Source: Paenibacillus montanisoli (GTDB lineage Bacteria; Bacillota; Bacilli; Paenibacillales; Paenibacillaceae). Taken from it: a stretch of DNA of 64,000 bases. Of this stretch, positions 1 through 7,595 are shown piece after piece (the stretch's first letter is position 1; every line of letters starts with the position of its first letter). The notes beneath the pieces are model-generated. The model was not told the origin of the DNA. It saw only the letters and a list, made by a program, of their open reading frames with translations, and searched no databases. The stretch is taken from positions 1,736,001 through 1,800,000 of the forward strand of contig NZ_QLUW01000001.1 in NCBI RefSeq assembly GCF_003268025.1. The letters are read 5' to 3'. A program made the position numbers and the translations under genes.

Positions 1-1
1 T

Positions 2-70
2 GTTGCTCAAAATACTGAAGAGAAAGAAGTCGGTGGTCTGAGCGTCCTAGTCTTTCGGAATAAAGAGTAA
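2..70 (+). CDS. C-terminal end of an upstream gene (partial)
   Basis: An open frame runs from the window edge to a TAA at 68-70 and ends in the residues LVFRNKE. It stops 20 bases before the GTG start of the next gene, so the two are probably in one operon. Too little is present to assign a family, and a chance open frame of this length cannot be excluded. Confidence 0.4.
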   Translation, partial: VAQNTEEKEVGGLSVLVFRNKE

Positions 71-90
71 GAGAAGGAAGAGGGTAAAGA

Positions 91-1698
91 GTGAACGCTA
101 TGACACAATTTGAAATCCCCAATCGGCCATTTGCTTCAGAACCGATCACTGGCTTAATGACGCCAGATGGCATTTTTGAGGTCGCTCTTGGAAAGCAAAT
201 TATTAACGCTCATATTATGAATAACGGCTCAGAGGTCGATCAGGTGCTAGTTTATATTGAGAGCGTCTCAGACCCAGGCATTGTTGTAACACCGAAAACC
301 TATAGTATTGTCCACGCTGCCACTAGAGTATCCCATCTTTTTAGCTGGGAAGCTGATTTTAGCGCAGCAGCGCCCGGAAAACATATGGTGAGCTTTATTG
401 TGGTAACGGCTGAAGGGCACGAACGGATAATCAAACCGATATTTGTAACGAAAATGAATTTCAATCCAGCCACCCATTCGTTTTCAATAACCACGTCAGA
501 GGCAGTACTCGATGTTGCTTTTATAGAAATGATCGGTTCAGGTGAATGTTCAAATAATAAAATAGATAATTCTTGTTGCAGTGACCGATACGATACGAGG
601 TCGACCATCCTTGATGTTCTTAACGTTGTTGGCAAACTTCAATCCAGCGATCGTGAGTCTTGCAATCTGCTGAGTTATCTCAGCGAAGGTATAAGTGTTA
701 CAAATAATCCAAACTTTACGCTGTGTGCATCACAATTGCTAGTTGGGAAACTCAAAGCTCAAATTCAGCCGACGCAACCATATGAGGGTCAGTATGGAGA
801 CTTGCCGTTTCAAGATCCATGGTGGAAGGTTATCCTCGCCGTTGTAACGTTTGTTCTGCTTGTAGCCGCTGCAATTGCAGAAGCCGTCGATGGTTCGGGC
901 GACGTTACTGCAGGGGGAGGTGGTACGCACGATCTGCCCAATAGCAGCGGCGGCACGTACTGTACGCCTACAGCCACTGGCGGCGGTGCTAGCAAAGTAG
1001 CGGCCGGCTTGCTGGCAGGTGCAGCTACGGTTGCAGCTATTGCTGGTACGAGCGACGTCCGTGATACCTTCCGCAAAGGTCAGGACCAAACTGCACCCGC
1101 CAGTGAGGGAGAACTAACGATAGCTGAAGATCTGGAATTGAGTTTCATTTATCCTGAAGAAATTGTGCCTGGCAAGGCATTCAAGGTCAGTGTCGACTGG
1201 CAGTATCAACGCATCACCACGGAAGGAACATACACCCATAAGGATTCGGAGACTAATACTAACATTCATATCCTGTCCAAGTACGACATTATTGCACCGA
1301 ATGAGGCTAGTCTCCAAGAACCGTTTATCGTTAAATCTCAATTTTATGATGCCGACAACAATCTCTTTGTTGGCAATCAGCTCTTTGTGCAGTGCTTCCT
1401 CATCGGGCCGTCTGGCGAGTGGCGCAGCATCGTCTTGCAAGACAATGGTGTTGGCGAAGATAGAGAAGCCAACGACGGTACCTACACCGGCGTCAAATAC
1501 TTTTCTGCTGACGATCGCATGGGCAGTTGGAAGTACTTTGTGATCGCGCAAGATATTAATCACGCCACTCCGGACATGCAGCCGGAGGAAGCTGCACAGA
1601 TAGTTGGCGGTATGCTCTTGACCAATCAGTTGAGTATCACCTTTGGAGGCGGGAACTGTCCAATTGTATTTGACGGTGAGGTTAACCTTATTGGCTAA
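91..1698 (+). CDS. Large predicted membrane protein with C-terminal choice-of-anchor-like domain
   Basis: 535 residues from a GTG start with a purine-rich ribosome site (AGGAAGAGGG) just upstream; an ATG three codons later is an alternative. There is no signal peptide. A hydrophobic stretch near residues 248-270, after WWK, looks like one membrane span. It is followed by a Gly/Ser/Thr-rich linker (about 270-330). The C-terminal part (about 390-500) contains the sequence VLQDNGVGEDREANDGTYTG, which resembles the Asp/Gly-rich strand-turn of choice-of-anchor X beta-sandwich domains found in surface proteins. The N-terminal 130 residues also look like a beta-sandwich. Function unknown. Base composition is more AT-rich than the genes after 3 kb, suggesting an acquired region. 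Confidence is high that it is a gene and low for any role. Confidence 0.7.
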   Translation: MNAMTQFEIPNRPFASEPITGLMTPDGIFEVALGKQIINAHIMNNGSEVDQVLVYIESVSDPGIVVTPKTYSIVHAATRVSHLFSWEADFSAAAPGKHMVSFIVVTAEGHERIIKPIFVTKMNFNPATHSFSITTSEAVLDVAFIEMIGSGECSNNKIDNSCCSDRYDTRSTILDVLNVVGKLQSSDRESCNLLSYLSEGISVTNNPNFTLCASQLLVGKLKAQIQPTQPYEGQYGDLPFQDPWWKVILAVVTFVLLVAAAIAEAVDGSGDVTAGGGGTHDLPNSSGGTYCTPTATGGGASKVAAGLLAGAATVAAIAGTSDVRDTFRKGQDQTAPASEGELTIAEDLELSFIYPEEIVPGKAFKVSVDWQYQRITTEGTYTHKDSETNTNIHILSKYDIIAPNEASLQEPFIVKSQFYDADNNLFVGNQLFVQCFLIGPSGEWRSIVLQDNGVGEDREANDGTYTGVKYFSADDRMGSWKYFVIAQDINHATPDMQPEEAAQIVGGMLLTNQLSITFGGGNCPIVFDGEVNLIG

Positions 1699-1747
1699 AT
1701 TAACCTTCAGCTCCACTTTTAAATTGGTTTTTGGATTAAGCGTAAGT

Positions 1748-1780
1748 AATCCCTATCCTCGCTAGGTGGGGATTATTTTA
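1748..1780 (+). terminator. Probable rho-independent terminator after the 91-1698 gene
   Basis: AATCCC pairs with GGGATT (1769-1774), with an inner CCT/AGG stem, followed by ATTTTA. The stem is short and the T-run weak, so this is only probable. Confidence 0.5.
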
Positions 1781-2853
1781 CGTTCTTCCCGGTATGCGAA
1801 GTATAGATTCCAAGGAAAACCGAACCCTGACCTCATCGCTGTCAGTGATAAACGTCCTTTCCGTACGCGCGACGCTACACAGAGCCGGATCATTATCGAT
1901 CAAATGAGCAGCCGATTTGCCGGACGTACCGGGACGCTGCATTTTCAGCAAGCAAAGGATGAAACGCTGCAGACCCCGAATTCTCCCCCTAGCTTCTTTG
2001 CGGATCAGACCCTCTGCCGCGCAAGTGTGCTTCCCGTTTTTTTTATCAAAAAAAATCCAATAAACGGTACAATGAAAAAACATTTTTACAATAGAGAACG
2101 AAATTCGGATGCAATTGGCAACGGCTCTTTTTGATGTGATTGATAATAATTTGATGTGAAACTATTTTATATTGTGCAACTGTCCGCAATTCCTGCAAAG
2201 TCAAACCTAATGTTTACGCGGCTTCTTCATATGCCTGCATACTGTGCACAATATGTCTAACTCCGGTCTACATCAATTTTCACTGAGCTACTTGCTTCCG
2301 CAAAGAAAAATTGGTGCCCAAGACATCCCTTCTGATGTGAAAAAACTGGTTTAAAATTTGTTTATCATCAATTCAAATCAAATGAGTTTAAATGTCAGGT
2401 TTAGACTGCGTAAATACTGGTTTTAAACGGAATAAAAAACGGAATAAAAAGCACCCTTGCAGGGTGCTTTTTGATTTTTTCGGGCCATGCTTGCTTCTTA
2501 GCGTCGCAGGAGCTATTATTTTTAAGTTGCGGCAAGCGGGTTTGCATGTAAGAAAGCTGAGTGAAATGCAGTGGAGCTACATATAATACGATCGCGATTC
2601 GTATTGTTGGAATCGGTGATGGGGCGTGCCTGTTTGTCGGAGCGCGGTGAAGGGAGATCGGTTTGCGGCCCCCGAGTAATCCTCGGCAGGTTAGCGAAAA
2701 CTAAAAAAGCGCCACAAAGTACTCCTTATAAAGTAAGGCATATTCTGTTTCGTTGACATGTCAGATAATATAACATCGACAATGGGGACGTCAATTGAAA
2801 ATTTTATGGCGGGCGTTATTTCGTCTGCTCTGCAAAGGGGAAGGATGTTTTCA
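1781..2853. other. About 1.1 kb without a convincing gene
   Basis: Short open frames exist on both strands (for example 1766-2134 plus and 1778-2083 minus) but none has a ribosome site or recognisable protein pattern. The stretch is AT-rich and holds a strong terminator hairpin (2446-2478) with no gene upstream of it, copies of TTGATGTGA at 2131 and 2151 with a variant at 2332, and an imperfect palindrome ATACGATCGCGATTCGTAT near 2587. The last part may be the leader of the YdjO gene. It could hold an unrecognised small RNA or decayed gene remnants. Confidence 0.4.
2446..2478 (+). terminator. Strong rho-independent terminator
   Basis: AAAAAGCACCC (2446-2456) pairs perfectly with GGGTGCTTTTT (2462-2472) around a five-base loop, followed by a T-rich tail. 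The symmetric A/T flanks mean it could work on either strand. No coding gene immediately upstream explains it. Confidence 0.75.
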
Positions 2854-3072
2854 GTGTCTACAGAAGTAGAAAAGCCGAAGCTTATACCAACTAAGATTTG
2901 GAAATGCAAAAACGCGGATTGTAAGGCGTGGGTGAGAGAGGAATTCGCGGAGGCGGAACAGACCTGTCCGATTTGCAAAGGCCCCATGCACCGCAGCATG
3001 AGGCATTTGCCGGCCGTTCAGAACAAAATCAAATCGCAGCCGCGCAAAAAGAAGGGTGAATTTGACTTTTAG
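2854..3072 (+). CDS. YdjO-like cold-inducible zinc-ribbon protein
   Basis: 72 residues. The frame is open further upstream, but the GTG at 2854 sits nine bases after a strong AAGGGGAAGG ribosome site and gives the usual ~70-residue length of the YdjO family. The core has two CxxC-type knuckles, WKCKNADC and TCPICKGPM, so four cysteines probably bind zinc. It ends in a basic tail (QPRKKKGEFDF). B. subtilis YdjO is described as cold-inducible with unknown biochemical role. An upstream ATG (2758 or 2845) is possible but poorly placed relative to the ribosome site. Confidence 0.75.
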   Translation: MSTEVEKPKLIPTKIWKCKNADCKAWVREEFAEAEQTCPICKGPMHRSMRHLPAVQNKIKSQPRKKKGEFDF

Positions 3073-3098
3073 CCGCCATTTCTGGCGGCCTTTTTTTA
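3072..3098 (+). terminator. Rho-independent terminator of the YdjO-like gene
   Basis: GCCGCC pairs with GGCGGC (3084-3089), followed by seven T. It starts at the stop codon of the gene. Confidence 0.8.
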
Positions 3099-3141
3099 TT
3101 GGCCTTTAGATCGGAGCAGCTTGGCGAAAGGCGAGCAGCTG

Positions 3142-4035
3142 CTAATAAAGGGTCCGCCACAAATAGAACGTCGCGTACGCTTTCCAATCGCCCCAGCCGG
3201 ACGACAGCTGCTTAATCTCGGCAATGGTAGGCTTGTCTTCGCGCTTAAGAACGTGCTTGAGGGCATTGTGCAGCCCGACATCTTCGATCGGGAACGCGCC
3301 TGGCATGCGCAGACAGCGCATCAGCACATAGTTGGCCGTCCAGGGTCCGATACCGCGGATCCGGGTTAACGTTTTCTCGATGGCCGTCCAATCGTTCAGA
3401 GCGAGCAGCTGCGCTTTGGAGAGCCTGCCTTCCGCAATCTCGGCTGCGGTCCCGATCATGTATTCCGCTTTGCGCCCCGTAAATTGCAAAGCAGTCAGAT
3501 CGGCAGGCTCAAGCTCCGCGATGGTCTCCGGCGACGGGAACGAGTAGTAGCGTCGGCCATCCCAATCCAAAGCAGACCCGTAGCGTTCCACGAATCGACG
3601 CTTCAGCGTGTAGGCGAAGGCCAAATTGATTTGCTGGCCCATAATGCCCCAGCTCATCGCTTCGAAGAGGTCCTCGATGCCTACGATCCGCAGCCCATAG
3701 AACTGCTTCGCGACATCGCGCAACAGTCCGTCCTGTTCCGCCAAGCCGTAGAACGGCGTTAAATCCCTGCCGCAATCGAACCATTCCCACACGTACCTAT
3801 GCGCTGCCGCTTGCAGTTCTTCGGAAGGCGCATCATGGAGCGCTGGAAAAGCAATCCTCAGCGCATCGCGTTCAGGTGTAATCCAGATAAGCTGCGGTCC
3901 TTCAGGCGTAGGTATGAGACGTTTGACCGTATTTCCTTCGACATGAAACAGGCATTCATTGCTCGAGCGTTTTAAATAATCGATGATGGCGGCACTGCTG
4001 AATGCTGCCGGCGGATGTAATGTAATGGCGTGCAT
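3142..4035 (-). CDS. alkA: DNA-3-methyladenine glycosylase II (AlkA type)
   Basis: 297 residues, near the family's usual ~290. Excises alkylated purines (3-methyladenine, 7-methylguanine) by hydrolysing the N-glycosidic bond in base excision repair. The C-terminal half carries the helix-hairpin-helix LTRIRGIGPWTANYVLMR followed by PIEDVGL, whose Asp (about residue 252) is the catalytic residue of the HhH-GPD family. The N-terminal part (1-110) matches the beta-rich AlkA N-domain. Its start is 154 bases from the divergent adaA gene, so the two repair units share one control region, fitting induction by the Ada response. Confidence 0.9.
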   Translation of the reverse strand: MHAITLHPPAAFSSAAIIDYLKRSSNECLFHVEGNTVKRLIPTPEGPQLIWITPERDALRIAFPALHDAPSEELQAAAHRYVWEWFDCGRDLTPFYGLAEQDGLLRDVAKQFYGLRIVGIEDLFEAMSWGIMGQQINLAFAYTLKRRFVERYGSALDWDGRRYYSFPSPETIAELEPADLTALQFTGRKAEYMIGTAAEIAEGRLSKAQLLALNDWTAIEKTLTRIRGIGPWTANYVLMRCLRMPGAFPIEDVGLHNALKHVLKREDKPTIAEIKQLSSGWGDWKAYATFYLWRTLY

Positions 4036-4189
4036 CGTTAACGCGAACGCCTCCTTTTTCGATTGTTGTACCTTACTAGTTGTACCATATTTGCGGGAAG
4101 GCTGCTTTTCTAATCTTGCTCTCTCATGCTGCCGAGCTTACATCCTTCATGGAAAGCGGTTATACTTTGCTTGGAGGTGCAGGCGCTTG

Positions 4190-4756
4190 ATGACCAATGA
4201 AATGTGGCGGGCGATTGAGGCTTGCGACGCGGCTTATGACGGCAAGTTCTTCTACGGCGTCCGGACGACCGGTATCTTTTGCAGGCCTTCCTGCAAATCG
4301 AGAACGCCGCTTCAAGAGCACGTCCGGATCTTCTCAAGCACGGATGCCGCGCTTGCCGACCAATACCGGCCTTGCAAAAGATGCAAGCCCGGCGGCTTGA
4401 AGCTGCCGGACGAAGAATGGGTCGACGCCATCGCGGCGATTATGGAAGCCCGCTATGCTGAGCAGTTGACGCTAGCCAAATTGGCTGAGCTGTCCCATGC
4501 CAGCCCTTATCATATGCAGCGCATGTTCAAGCGCTTGAAAGGCGCTTCGCCGGCCGCATATTTGCAGCGGGTCAGAATCGAGGCGGCCAAACGGCTGCTG
4601 CGCTCATCTGAGTCGCCCATTAGCGAGATCGGCAGCCAGGTCGGCTACCCGAATGCGGCGCATTTTGCCACTGTATTTCAGAAGGAGTCCGGCTGCTCGC
4701 CGACAACATACCGAATGGCGGTTCGAAACGACACGGAGGGAGTGGAAGGGACATGA
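4190..4756 (+). CDS. adaA: AdaA: methylphosphotriester-DNA methyltransferase and transcriptional activator
   Basis: 188 residues from ATG 4190 behind GGAGGTG; the open frame extends upstream but without a ribosome site. The N-terminal Ada zinc domain has the four ligands C31, C35, C62 and C65 (FCRPSC and PCKRC); C31 is expected to accept a methyl group from phosphotriesters. An AraC-type double helix-turn-helix fills about residues 85-180, with AKLAELSHASPYHMQRMFK as the first recognition part. In this family methylation of the Cys turns the protein into an activator of repair genes, here presumably alkA, itself and the downstream ogt reading frame, which overlaps its stop codon. Confidence 0.92.
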   Translation: MTNEMWRAIEACDAAYDGKFFYGVRTTGIFCRPSCKSRTPLQEHVRIFSSTDAALADQYRPCKRCKPGGLKLPDEEWVDAIAAIMEARYAEQLTLAKLAELSHASPYHMQRMFKRLKGASPAAYLQRVRIEAAKRLLRSSESPISEIGSQVGYPNAAHFATVFQKESGCSPTTYRMAVRNDTEGVEGT

Positions 4757-5259
4757 CGAAGAAAATCTATTGAACGCTGCTGCATGAAGGGCCTTGGCGA
4801 CTGCACTTGGCCGCAGCGGACGACGGGCTCTGCTACGTTGGCTCGCCGGATGCGCCGTTCGACGAAACGGAGACATGGTGTAAAAAGCATTATCCGGGAT
4901 GCACGCTTGAGCGGGACGATGAACGGATGGCGGCGTACGGGAGACAGCTGCGCGATTACCTGGGAGGAAAGCTGACCTGGTTTGACGTGCCGCTCAGCGT
5001 GCGGGGAACGCCTTTTCAGCAGTCGGTATGGGAAGCGTTGAAACGGATTCCGCACGGGCAAACCTGTTCCTACTCGGACATCGCGCTGCAGATCGGCAAG
5101 CCTAGCGCCGTTCGTGCCGTCGGTACGGCTATCGGCGCCAATCCGGTGCTGATTGTCGTGCCATGCCACCGCGTCGTCGGCAAGAACGGATCGCTGACCG
5201 GCTTCCGCGGCGGCATGAAAGCGAAGGAGCAGCTGCTGCGGCTGGAAGGCGTGTTATAA
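4753..5259 (+). pseudogene. ogt: Methylated-DNA-[protein]-cysteine methyltransferase with in-frame TGA at codon 7
   Basis: ATG at 4753 overlaps the adaA stop (ATGA) as in coupled adaA-adaB operons. The frame reads MTKKIY, then TGA at 4771-4773, then TLLHEGPWRLHL and continues uninterrupted to 5259. Homologues usually have Trp (TGG) at this point, so one base change explains the stop. Everything downstream is intact, including the active-site PCHRVVG, with Cys accepting alkyl groups from O6-alkylguanine, and the arginine-finger/recognition helix. Without the break it would be about 168 residues, a normal Ogt/AdaB length. Reinitiation at TTG 4807 would give a 150-residue protein lacking the first beta strand. 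It may be a pseudogene, a re-initiating gene or a sequence error. Confidence 0.85.
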
Positions 5260-5294
5260 TGGCAGATGAGGCACAAGCTTGAAAGGATGAGGCA

Positions 5295-5591
5295 ATGATT
5301 ACGATTACGGAATTTTCGGTGGACAAAATCAAAGATCCGTTCGGCATAATAGCTGGCGACCGGTACGAGTTCAGGCTGGATGTCGACGTGCCGGAGGATG
5401 ACGAGCTGCATGTCGATAGCGGCATTTACATCCGGGTTATTTACCGCGTGGACGGCGATCATGCAAGCATCGTGAAATATGAACTGTACGAGCGGATCAA
5501 TGACCGATATCTGGATTTCGATCTCGAGGAAGAAGAAGAGCAGGTCATCGATTCTTTCTGCAAAGCGCATTACGCCGAGTCGGCAGATTAA
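5295..5591 (+). CDS. DUF6509-like conserved small protein
   Basis: 98 residues, ATG with the ribosome site AAAGGATGAGG. The layout, an N-terminal TITEFSVDKIKDPFGI stretch, then IYIRVIYRVDG, then an acidic helix-rich tail (DLEEEEEQ), is that of a small cytoplasmic protein found in Bacillales and annotated only as a domain of unknown function. It is 35 bases after the ogt reading frame and ends before a terminator, so it is probably the last cistron of the ada transcript. No catalytic motif is visible. Confidence 0.75.
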   Translation: MITITEFSVDKIKDPFGIIAGDRYEFRLDVDVPEDDELHVDSGIYIRVIYRVDGDHASIVKYELYERINDRYLDFDLEEEEEQVIDSFCKAHYAESAD

Positions 5592-5619
5592 TAAGAAGCG
5601 GAATGGAATGATAAGCTTA

Positions 5620-5656
5620 AAAAAAGGGCCATCGCCAACCGGCGAAGGTCCTTTTT
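5620..5656 (+). terminator. Rho-independent terminator
   Basis: AAAAAGGGCCATCGCC pairs with GGCGAAGGTCCTTTTT with minor bulges and ends in a T-run. It separates the ada unit from the convergent FhuF-like gene and may serve both. Confidence 0.75.
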
Positions 5657-5679
5657 GGCATGCGTTTGCCGTGTGCGGC

Positions 5680-6501
5680 TTACGCGCTATTGCTGGCAGC
5701 CGCTATTTTTGCGCGCCGCGCATCCCGTTCAGGCGCGGTAAGCTTCGGACAATTGTAGCACATATCGCCGTCTTCGCGGCAGTAATACATGCAGCAGCCG
5801 GAGCGGATCATCATCTTGCCGCCGGGCTGGTAGGGGTTATCGATGTAACGCGGGGTATGGGCGAATGGATTGCGGTTGCTGCCGAAGATGCTCGTGTCCA
5901 TGCGTTCCAGCAGCACGGAGCAATCATGCTTGAACCGCTGAAGCACCTCGCTTTGCGTTTCTTTAGCTTCCACCATGTTCATAAGCGTTGCCAGCATGCT
6001 GCCATACTGGATCCAGATGATGCCGGGTTTCATGGAAGCTGCCGAAGCGAGTGCGTTTAGCATGGGAGCGACGACGGATTTCAAATCGTGCTCGAGAATG
6101 GCCTGCACATAGTCTCCCCGCTCCGCATCTTCTGGCACGCCGGTAAAGCTGTAATCGTCACCGAGTTTGAAGCCGAACAGGTTGTAGGTGCCGAAATGCT
6201 CGATTTGAAACGTCATTTTGTCCAAAGACAGGTCGAGTACGGCGTTATATTGGGCCAGGAAGAGGAGCCGCAGCGCGCAAAGCCCGAACAAATTGCCGCC
6301 GATGAAGGAGGCTGCCAGCTCATGGCCTGTTGGGCGAACGGCCGATCCGCCTGCGATGATGGCGTCCATTACGGCTTCGCCTCGCAGAAAGTCCGCTGCC
6401 GGCATTTCAAAGGATGGATTTGCCGCGCCGTCCGGCGATATGCGTATGTAGTAGGAGCCGAATGAAGAGAAGTCGATCGTGTTCTTATCCATTGTGGACA
6501 T
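5680..6501 (-). CDS. FhuF-like siderophore-iron reductase, 2Fe-2S C-terminus
   Basis: 273 residues from ATG 6501, which follows GGGAGAG. The open frame extends to GTG 6531, but that would start inside the Fur box and only a few bases from the predicted transcription start. The C-terminus has the FhuF pattern CC-x3-C-x6-C-x2-C (residues 236, 237, 241, 248 and 251), which holds a [2Fe-2S] cluster. Known FhuF proteins release iron from ferric siderophores by reduction in the cytoplasm. The overlapping Fur box strongly supports iron repression. No siderophore transporter is adjacent. Confidence 0.82.
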   Translation of the reverse strand: MSTMDKNTIDFSSFGSYYIRISPDGAANPSFEMPAADFLRGEAVMDAIIAGGSAVRPTGHELAASFIGGNLFGLCALRLLFLAQYNAVLDLSLDKMTFQIEHFGTYNLFGFKLGDDYSFTGVPEDAERGDYVQAILEHDLKSVVAPMLNALASAASMKPGIIWIQYGSMLATLMNMVEAKETQSEVLQRFKHDCSVLLERMDTSIFGSNRNPFAHTPRYIDNPYQPGGKMMIRSGCCMYYCREDGDMCYNCPKLTAPERDARRAKIAAASNSA

Positions 6502-6515
6502 CGCTGCACTCTCCC

Positions 6516-6530
6516 TGATAATAATTCTCA
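6516..6530 (-). promoter_or_regulatory. Fur box controlling the FhuF-like gene
   Basis: Read on the minus strand, TGAGAATTATTATCA matches the 7-1-7 Fur consensus TGATAAT-n-ATTATCA with one mismatch. It lies just downstream of the -10 box, where a repressor would block transcription. Confidence 0.8.
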
Positions 6531-6545
6531 CTCGAATAAGTAGAA

Positions 6546-6575
6546 ATTATATGACGAAAATGGTGGTAGTGTCAA
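6546..6575 (-). promoter_or_regulatory. Sigma-A promoter of the FhuF-like gene
   Basis: On the minus strand a perfect TTGACA (6570-6575) and a perfect TATAAT (6546-6551) are separated by 18 bases. The predicted start is about 6539, beside the Fur box. Confidence 0.85.
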
Positions 6576-6606
6576 CGGAAGATTGCTTCTTTCCAGTGCT
6601 ATGAAG

Positions 6607-6636
6607 TGGACAGGCCTAGACGGGCCGCCGTATAAT
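6607..6636 (+). promoter_or_regulatory. Sigma-A promoter for the radical SAM gene
   Basis: TGGACA (6607-6612), an 18-base spacer and TATAAT (6631-6636) lie about 60 bases before the radical SAM start codon. Confidence 0.7.
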
Positions 6637-6693
6637 GGAGGGTATGTTATCGCGAAGCAACCAATTTTGAGTGGATGAACGGGGCTAATGCCG

Positions 6694-7569
6694 ATGAAAA
6701 AATTCAAAAAGTTTTATATCGAAATCACGAGTATTTGCAATCTGGCTTGCTCCTTCTGCCCGCAAACGAAGCGCCAGGCGAAATTTATTAAGATCGACGA
6801 GTTTACGAAAATCTTGGATGAAATCAAGCCGCATACGGATTTTATCTACTTCCATCTGAAAGGCGAGCCGCTGCTGCATCCGAAGATCGACGAGCTGCTC
6901 GACCTAAGCCACGAGCGCGGCTTCAAGGTCAACATTACTTCGAACGGGACGCTGCTTCATAAAGCCAAGGACAAAATCATGGGCAAGCCGGCGCTCCGCC
7001 AAATGAATTTCTCGCTGCACAGCTTTGACGGCCATGAAGGCTCGGTTGATAAAGAGGGCTATGTCGGCAGCGTGCTTTCGTTTGTCAAAGAAGCCGTCGC
7101 GACCTCCGAACTCATCGTCTCGCTCAGGCTTTGGAATCTGGATGAGAACAACGAGCTTAACGTGGAGCGCAACCGGAACAAAGACATTTTGGAGCAGATC
7201 GAACGGGAATTCGAGCTCGATTTCCGCATCCAAGAGAAGTTTACGCGCGGAAACGGCTTCAAGATCGCGGAACGCGTTTATTTGAATCATGAGGTGGAAT
7301 TCAAGTGGCCGGACTTGAAGGAAGAAGAGGACGAAGGCAAAGGCTTCTGCCACGCGCTTCGCAATCAAGCCGGCATACTCGTTGACGGAACGGTCGTGCC
7401 TTGCTGCCTCGACGGCGAAGGCGTCATCAATCTCGGCAACGTGCATCAAACGCCGTTCTCGGAAATTATCGAGGGCGAGCGCGCGAACCGGCTGTATGAC
7501 GGATTTTCCCGCAGGGAGGTCGTCGAGGAGCTGTGCCGCAAATGCGGTTTCAGGCAGCGGTTCAGTTAA
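6694..7569 (+). CDS. Radical SAM protein with SPASM/twitch-type C-terminus
   Basis: 291 residues from ATG 6694, nine bases after GGGG; ATG 6688 is too close to that ribosome site. The CxxxCxxC motif CNLACSFC (C15, C19, C22) binds the [4Fe-4S] cluster that cleaves S-adenosylmethionine. HLKGEPLLHP is the GE(P)-type SAM-binding strand. The C-terminus has VPCCLDGEG and LCRKCGF, cysteines expected to bind an auxiliary cluster as in SPASM/twitch enzymes. No precursor peptide gene is visible nearby, so the substrate is unknown. It lies 26 bases before the LTA-synthase-like gene and is probably cotranscribed. Confidence 0.8.
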   Translation: MKKFKKFYIEITSICNLACSFCPQTKRQAKFIKIDEFTKILDEIKPHTDFIYFHLKGEPLLHPKIDELLDLSHERGFKVNITSNGTLLHKAKDKIMGKPALRQMNFSLHSFDGHEGSVDKEGYVGSVLSFVKEAVATSELIVSLRLWNLDENNELNVERNRNKDILEQIEREFELDFRIQEKFTRGNGFKIAERVYLNHEVEFKWPDLKEEEDEGKGFCHALRNQAGILVDGTVVPCCLDGEGVINLGNVHQTPFSEIIEGERANRLYDGFSRREVVEELCRKCGFRQRFS

Positions 7570-7595
7570 CAAGAAAGAAGGTGTAGCATCCGATT

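Noticed and set aside
1766..2134. Overlapping open frames of ~100-120 codons on both strands (1766-2134 plus, 1778-2083 minus)
   Set aside because: No ribosome sites, no family-like pattern, and both frames cover the same DNA; treated as non-coding.
2753..2774. TTGACA followed by TATAAC before the YdjO gene
   Set aside because: The spacing is only 10 bases, too short for a sigma-A promoter.
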